Of a stretch of 16,786 bases of DNA, positions 14,396-16,786 are shown piece by piece. Within the stretch, counting starts at the first letter, position 1. Each line of letters starts with the position of its first letter. Below the pieces are notes generated by a model that made no database searches, had not been told where the DNA came from, and worked only from the letters and a program-made list of their open reading frames with translations. The translations under genes were made by a program, and so were the position numbers. The stretch is from Clostridia bacterium (GTDB lineage Bacteria; Bacillota; Clostridia; Oscillospirales; CAG-272), in the NCBI GenBank assembly GCA_900770145.1, contig CAAGJL010000244.1:1-16786 (forward strand), written 5' to 3'.

Positions 14396-16345
14396 TTATT
14401 GCATATTTCCGCTCCCGTTTCCTGCATTTTCAAGATACCTTTTTGCCTGCGTGCGGAAAAGCAGGGCATAGATGCCGTTTTTCTCCATCAGCTCGCGGTG
14501 CGTGCCCTCCTCGGCGACTCTGCCGTTTTCCAGCACCACGATCTTGCTGGCAAGCGTGGCGGAAGAAAGCCGGTGGGAGACAAAGACCGTGGTTTTGCCC
14601 CCCCGCAACTCGTCAAACTGGCGGAAAACCTCCTGCTCCGCCAGCGGGTCAAGCGAAGCGGTCGGCTCATCGAGAATGAGAATGTCCGCGTCACTGTAAA
14701 ACGCCCGCGCGATGGAGAGTTTTTGCCACTGACCGCCGGAAAGCTCCGCCCCCTCGCGGTCGAAAAAGCGCATCAGTTGGGTGTCATAGCCCTTTTGCAG
14801 TTTGCCGATAAACGCGTCCGCGCCCGCGTGCCGCGCCGCTTCCTCCACGGCGCTCCGATCGGCTTCTCTTTTCAGATTGCCGAAGCGGATGTTTTCTTCC
14901 GCCGTGGCGGCGTATTTGCCGAAATCCTGAAACACCACGCCGAACAGGCGGCGCAGTTCCTTCACGTCATAGTCGCGCAGATCCCTGCCGTCCAGCAGAA
15001 TTTCGCCCTCCGTAGGGTCATAGAGTCTTGTCAGCAGTTTGATCAGGGTGGTTTTGCCCGCGCCGTTCACGCCGACCAGCGCCGCGGTTTCCCCGGGGCG
15101 GAGCGTGAGGTTGATGTGATCCAATACCGGCTTTGTCGCGGCGGGGTAGGTGAAACTGACGTCGCGCAGTTCGATCGTGTGCGCGCCCCCGCGCACCGGT
15201 TGCTCCGGCACCGCAAGGCGCGGCACCACGGTGGGCTTTTCGTGCAGGAAGGAGAGCAGGTTATCCACAAACAGCGTGCCCTCGTAAATCGTGGCAGAAG
15301 TGGTGATCAGTGTGGTCACGCCCGAGGCGATGGAGGTCAGCGCGCCGGTGTAGAGCGAATAGTCGCCGATTTTGAATTTTCCCTGGTACACCCCATAGGC
15401 AATCAGGGCAAAGAAGAAACAGTTCAGCACCGCCGAGATTACGGCAAACACAACCTGCCACAGGTTTTCCCGCACGATCAGGCGTTTGAGCCCTTTGTAG
15501 TAGCGGGCGAAAACCGAGTCATAGCGCGCCTCCAGCTCCCCGCCGAGATCGTACATCCGGATTTCTTTTGCCATATCTTTGTTGACGGCAAGGTCGGCAT
15601 AATAGTTCATCTGCCGGCGGTCTACCGAGCGCCCGCGCATATATGCCACGTTTTTGCGGCGGTACACAAAGTTGATTACCGCGGAGGGGATTGCCGCCAC
15701 CGCAATCGCCACCGCCGCCAGGGGCAGGGCGCGGGCGAGAATAATCACATATCCCGCCAGCGAGATCGCCGCGCTGAGAACCTCAAAGGTGGAGTTGAGG
15801 ATGGAGACCGGGCGCACGCCCGCCTCGCGGTTGGCGTTTTCCAGTTTTTCATAGAACGCGGGCAGATCAAAGGCGGCAAGATCCAGCGATTGCGCTTTGT
15901 CCATAATCTGCAATTTGACGTAACGCACCACGCGCTCGCCCGCCATGCGGGTCACGGCGTGGGAAAGGCGACCGACCACTTTGTTCAGGATTCTGTACAC
16001 GAAGAACGCAATCAGCAACAGGAGCACCATCGAGCCCCAAAAAGAATGGATATCGAATACCGTGCCGAGGGCTTTTTCGGTGATTACGTCCTGCAATCGG
16101 TTGAGAATTTCTTTGGAGATCAGCGCCCCGGCAAGGGGCATCAGCCCGTTGAACAACGCGACGAAGGACATCAGAAACAGAAACACCGGTCCGCTTTTCC
16201 ACACCAGGCGGAACACGTAAAACAGCCGCGAGAAAAAGCCGCCGCAAATCTCGCCGAGATAGCGGGGCAGATCCGCGGGCGATTTCGGCGGGGCGACCTT
16301 CTGATATTGATATTGCCCCGGCGGGGGCGGGGGAAAGCCGTTCAT
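14396..16345 (-). CDS. ABC half-transporter (fused membrane and ATPase domains)
   Basis: The 649-residue exporter-type half transporter presumably homodimerises. The transmembrane domain (about residues 40-350) contains around six membrane segments. The ATPase domain (about 390-640) has Walker A GVNGAGKTT (425-433), Q-loop Q473, the signature LSGGQ (535-539), Walker B ILILDE (555-560) and the switch histidine H591. The start at 16345 follows AAAGGAGG six bases upstream; an upstream in-frame start at 16600 overlaps the divergent gene and is rejected. The N-terminus begins with MNGF then five prolines and a QYQYQK stretch, an unusual polyproline extension before the first helix. The substrate is unknown. 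The gene stands alone, with its own promoter and a terminator-like hairpin downstream. Confidence 0.92.
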   Translation of the reverse strand: MNGFPPPPPGQYQYQKVAPPKSPADLPRYLGEICGGFFSRLFYVFRLVWKSGPVFLFLMSFVALFNGLMPLAGALISKEILNRLQDVITEKALGTVFDIHSFWGSMVLLLLIAFFVYRILNKVVGRLSHAVTRMAGERVVRYVKLQIMDKAQSLDLAAFDLPAFYEKLENANREAGVRPVSILNSTFEVLSAAISLAGYVIILARALPLAAVAIAVAAIPSAVINFVYRRKNVAYMRGRSVDRRQMNYYADLAVNKDMAKEIRMYDLGGELEARYDSVFARYYKGLKRLIVRENLWQVVFAVISAVLNCFFFALIAYGVYQGKFKIGDYSLYTGALTSIASGVTTLITTSATIYEGTLFVDNLLSFLHEKPTVVPRLAVPEQPVRGGAHTIELRDVSFTYPAATKPVLDHINLTLRPGETAALVGVNGAGKTTLIKLLTRLYDPTEGEILLDGRDLRDYDVKELRRLFGVVFQDFGKYAATAEENIRFGNLKREADRSAVEEAARHAGADAFIGKLQKGYDTQLMRFFDREGAELSGGQWQKLSIARAFYSDADILILDEPTASLDPLAEQEVFRQFDELRGGKTTVFVSHRLSSATLASKIVVLENGRVAEEGTHRELMEKNGIYALLFRTQAKRYLENAGNGSGNMQ

Positions 16346-16362
16346 AGCAAGCCTCCTTTTTT

Positions 16363-16378
16363 GCCGCCGTGCGGCGGC
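16363..16378 (-). promoter_or_regulatory. GC-rich hairpin next to the ABC transporter ribosome binding site
   Basis: On the minus strand GCCGCC, loop GCAC, GGCGGC form a perfect six-bp GC stem about four bases upstream of the AAAGGAGG ribosome site, within the predicted leader of about 50 bases. It might limit or stabilise expression. The sequence is also the sort that arises by chance in GC-rich DNA. Confidence 0.4.
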
Positions 16379-16403
16379 GGAGCGGGAAAAATTGGTCAGA
16401 TTC

Positions 16404-16432
16404 AGTATAACACAAAAAAAGCGCAAACGCAA
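16404..16432 (-). promoter_or_regulatory. Probable promoter for the ABC transporter
   Basis: On the minus strand TTGCGT (16432-16427), a 17-base spacer and TATACT (16409-16404) precede the gene. The predicted leader is about 50 bases long. The -35 box is only partly consensus. Confidence 0.55.
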
Positions 16433-16454
16433 GCAAATTTTTCTCCGGGCACCC

Positions 16455-16483
16455 TTGATTTTGCCGCGAAGAAATGGTACAAT
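16455..16483 (+). promoter_or_regulatory. Probable promoter for the DUF1015 gene
   Basis: TTGATT (16455-16460), a 17-base spacer and TACAAT (16478-16483) lie 38 bases before the ATG at 16522. A TGG immediately before the -10 box matches an extended -10 element. It is divergent from the ABC transporter promoter, with the two -35 boxes 22 bases apart. Confidence 0.65.
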
Positions 16484-16521
16484 GAAAAAAAGAGAATAAA
16501 CAGGGAAAGCGAGGGGTTCCG

Positions 16522-16786
16522 ATGCCTGCAAACGCATATTTATACCCGGCGGACATTCTTCTGCCGGATTTTGAGAGAGTAAACGGCACCGTTTATGCAA
16601 CGGTCGCCTGCGACCAGTTCACCAGTCAGCCCGAGTATTGGGAAAAGGCGGATGCCGCCGCGGGTACTGCGCCCTCCACGCTCCGCATGATTTTGCCGGA
16701 GATTTATCTTTCCGAGGCGGAAAGCCGTATCCCGCAGATTCACGAAACGATGGAAAAATACATCCGCGATGTGCTGAATGTCCACA
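16522..16786 (+). CDS. DUF1015 family protein (partial, 5' end only)
   Basis: The first 88 codons of a gene running off the right edge are visible. The frame opens PANAYLYPADILLPDFERVNG-like and contains VACDQFTSQPEYWEKAD (about residues 28-44) and GTAPSTLRMILPEIYL, the characteristic N-terminal stretch of DUF1015 proteins. These are uncharacterised cytoplasmic proteins common in Clostridia. A GAGGGG ribosome site lies five bases upstream of the ATG. No function can be assigned. Confidence 0.88.
   Translation, partial: MPANAYLYPADILLPDFERVNGTVYATVACDQFTSQPEYWEKADAAAGTAPSTLRMILPEIYLSEAESRIPQIHETMEKYIRDVLNVH

Noticed and set aside
14360..16582. 740-codon open frame on the plus strand opposite the ABC transporter.
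   Set aside because: It mirrors a clearly real ABC gene. Its product is rich in His, Arg and Gln with no recognisable domain, as expected from the antisense frame of GC-rich coding DNA. There is no suitable ribosome site.

Overview
The window is a dense, GC-rich stretch of bacterial chromosome with short intergenic gaps, strong AAAGGAG-type ribosome binding sites, overlapping start and stop codons and sigma-A-type promoters. Together with the clostridial look of the proteins (two-ACT aspartokinase, MtaB, a DUF1015 protein, a GH127 family protein, a DUF368 protein), this suggests an uncultured Clostridia-class member of the Bacillota, probably gut- or rumen-associated. The taxonomic placement is inference. 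I see no tRNA, rRNA, CRISPR array, insertion sequence, phage gene or attachment site.

Layout. Positions 1-2544 (minus) hold a two-gene unit: mtaB, a tRNA methylthiotransferase, coupled by an ATGA overlap to a partial gene whose product looks like a reduced, probably non-catalytic relative of the PurL purine enzyme. From the divergent promoter region, upp (uracil salvage), an RluD-family pseudouridine synthase, lnt (apolipoprotein N-acyltransferase) and an eda-kdgK pair (2-keto-3-deoxygluconate to KDPG to pyruvate plus glyceraldehyde 3-phosphate) run rightward to 7697. eda-kdgK has its own promoter overlapping the lnt stop codon. A strong hairpin at 7730-7762 separates this block from genes converging on it.

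From 14288 down to 7818 (minus) lies a tightly packed six-gene run: aspartokinase, HIT-domain protein, amidohydrolase, a two-domain FkbM-type methyltransferase, a GH127/DUF1680 glycosidase and a DUF368 membrane protein of the undecaprenyl-phosphate translocase (PopT) family. It has a near-consensus promoter whose start site falls inside a terminator-like hairpin. Upstream is a single-gene ABC half-transporter (14396-16345, minus), with a divergent partial DUF1015 gene running off the right edge.

Most of this is housekeeping and carbohydrate metabolism. The parts that deserve attention are the PurL-like partial protein, Lnt in an apparently clostridial genome, the promoter-hairpin overlap before aspartokinase, and the FkbM/GH127/DUF368 set, whose joint role is not obvious. 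I did not find convincing evidence of a wholly new system.
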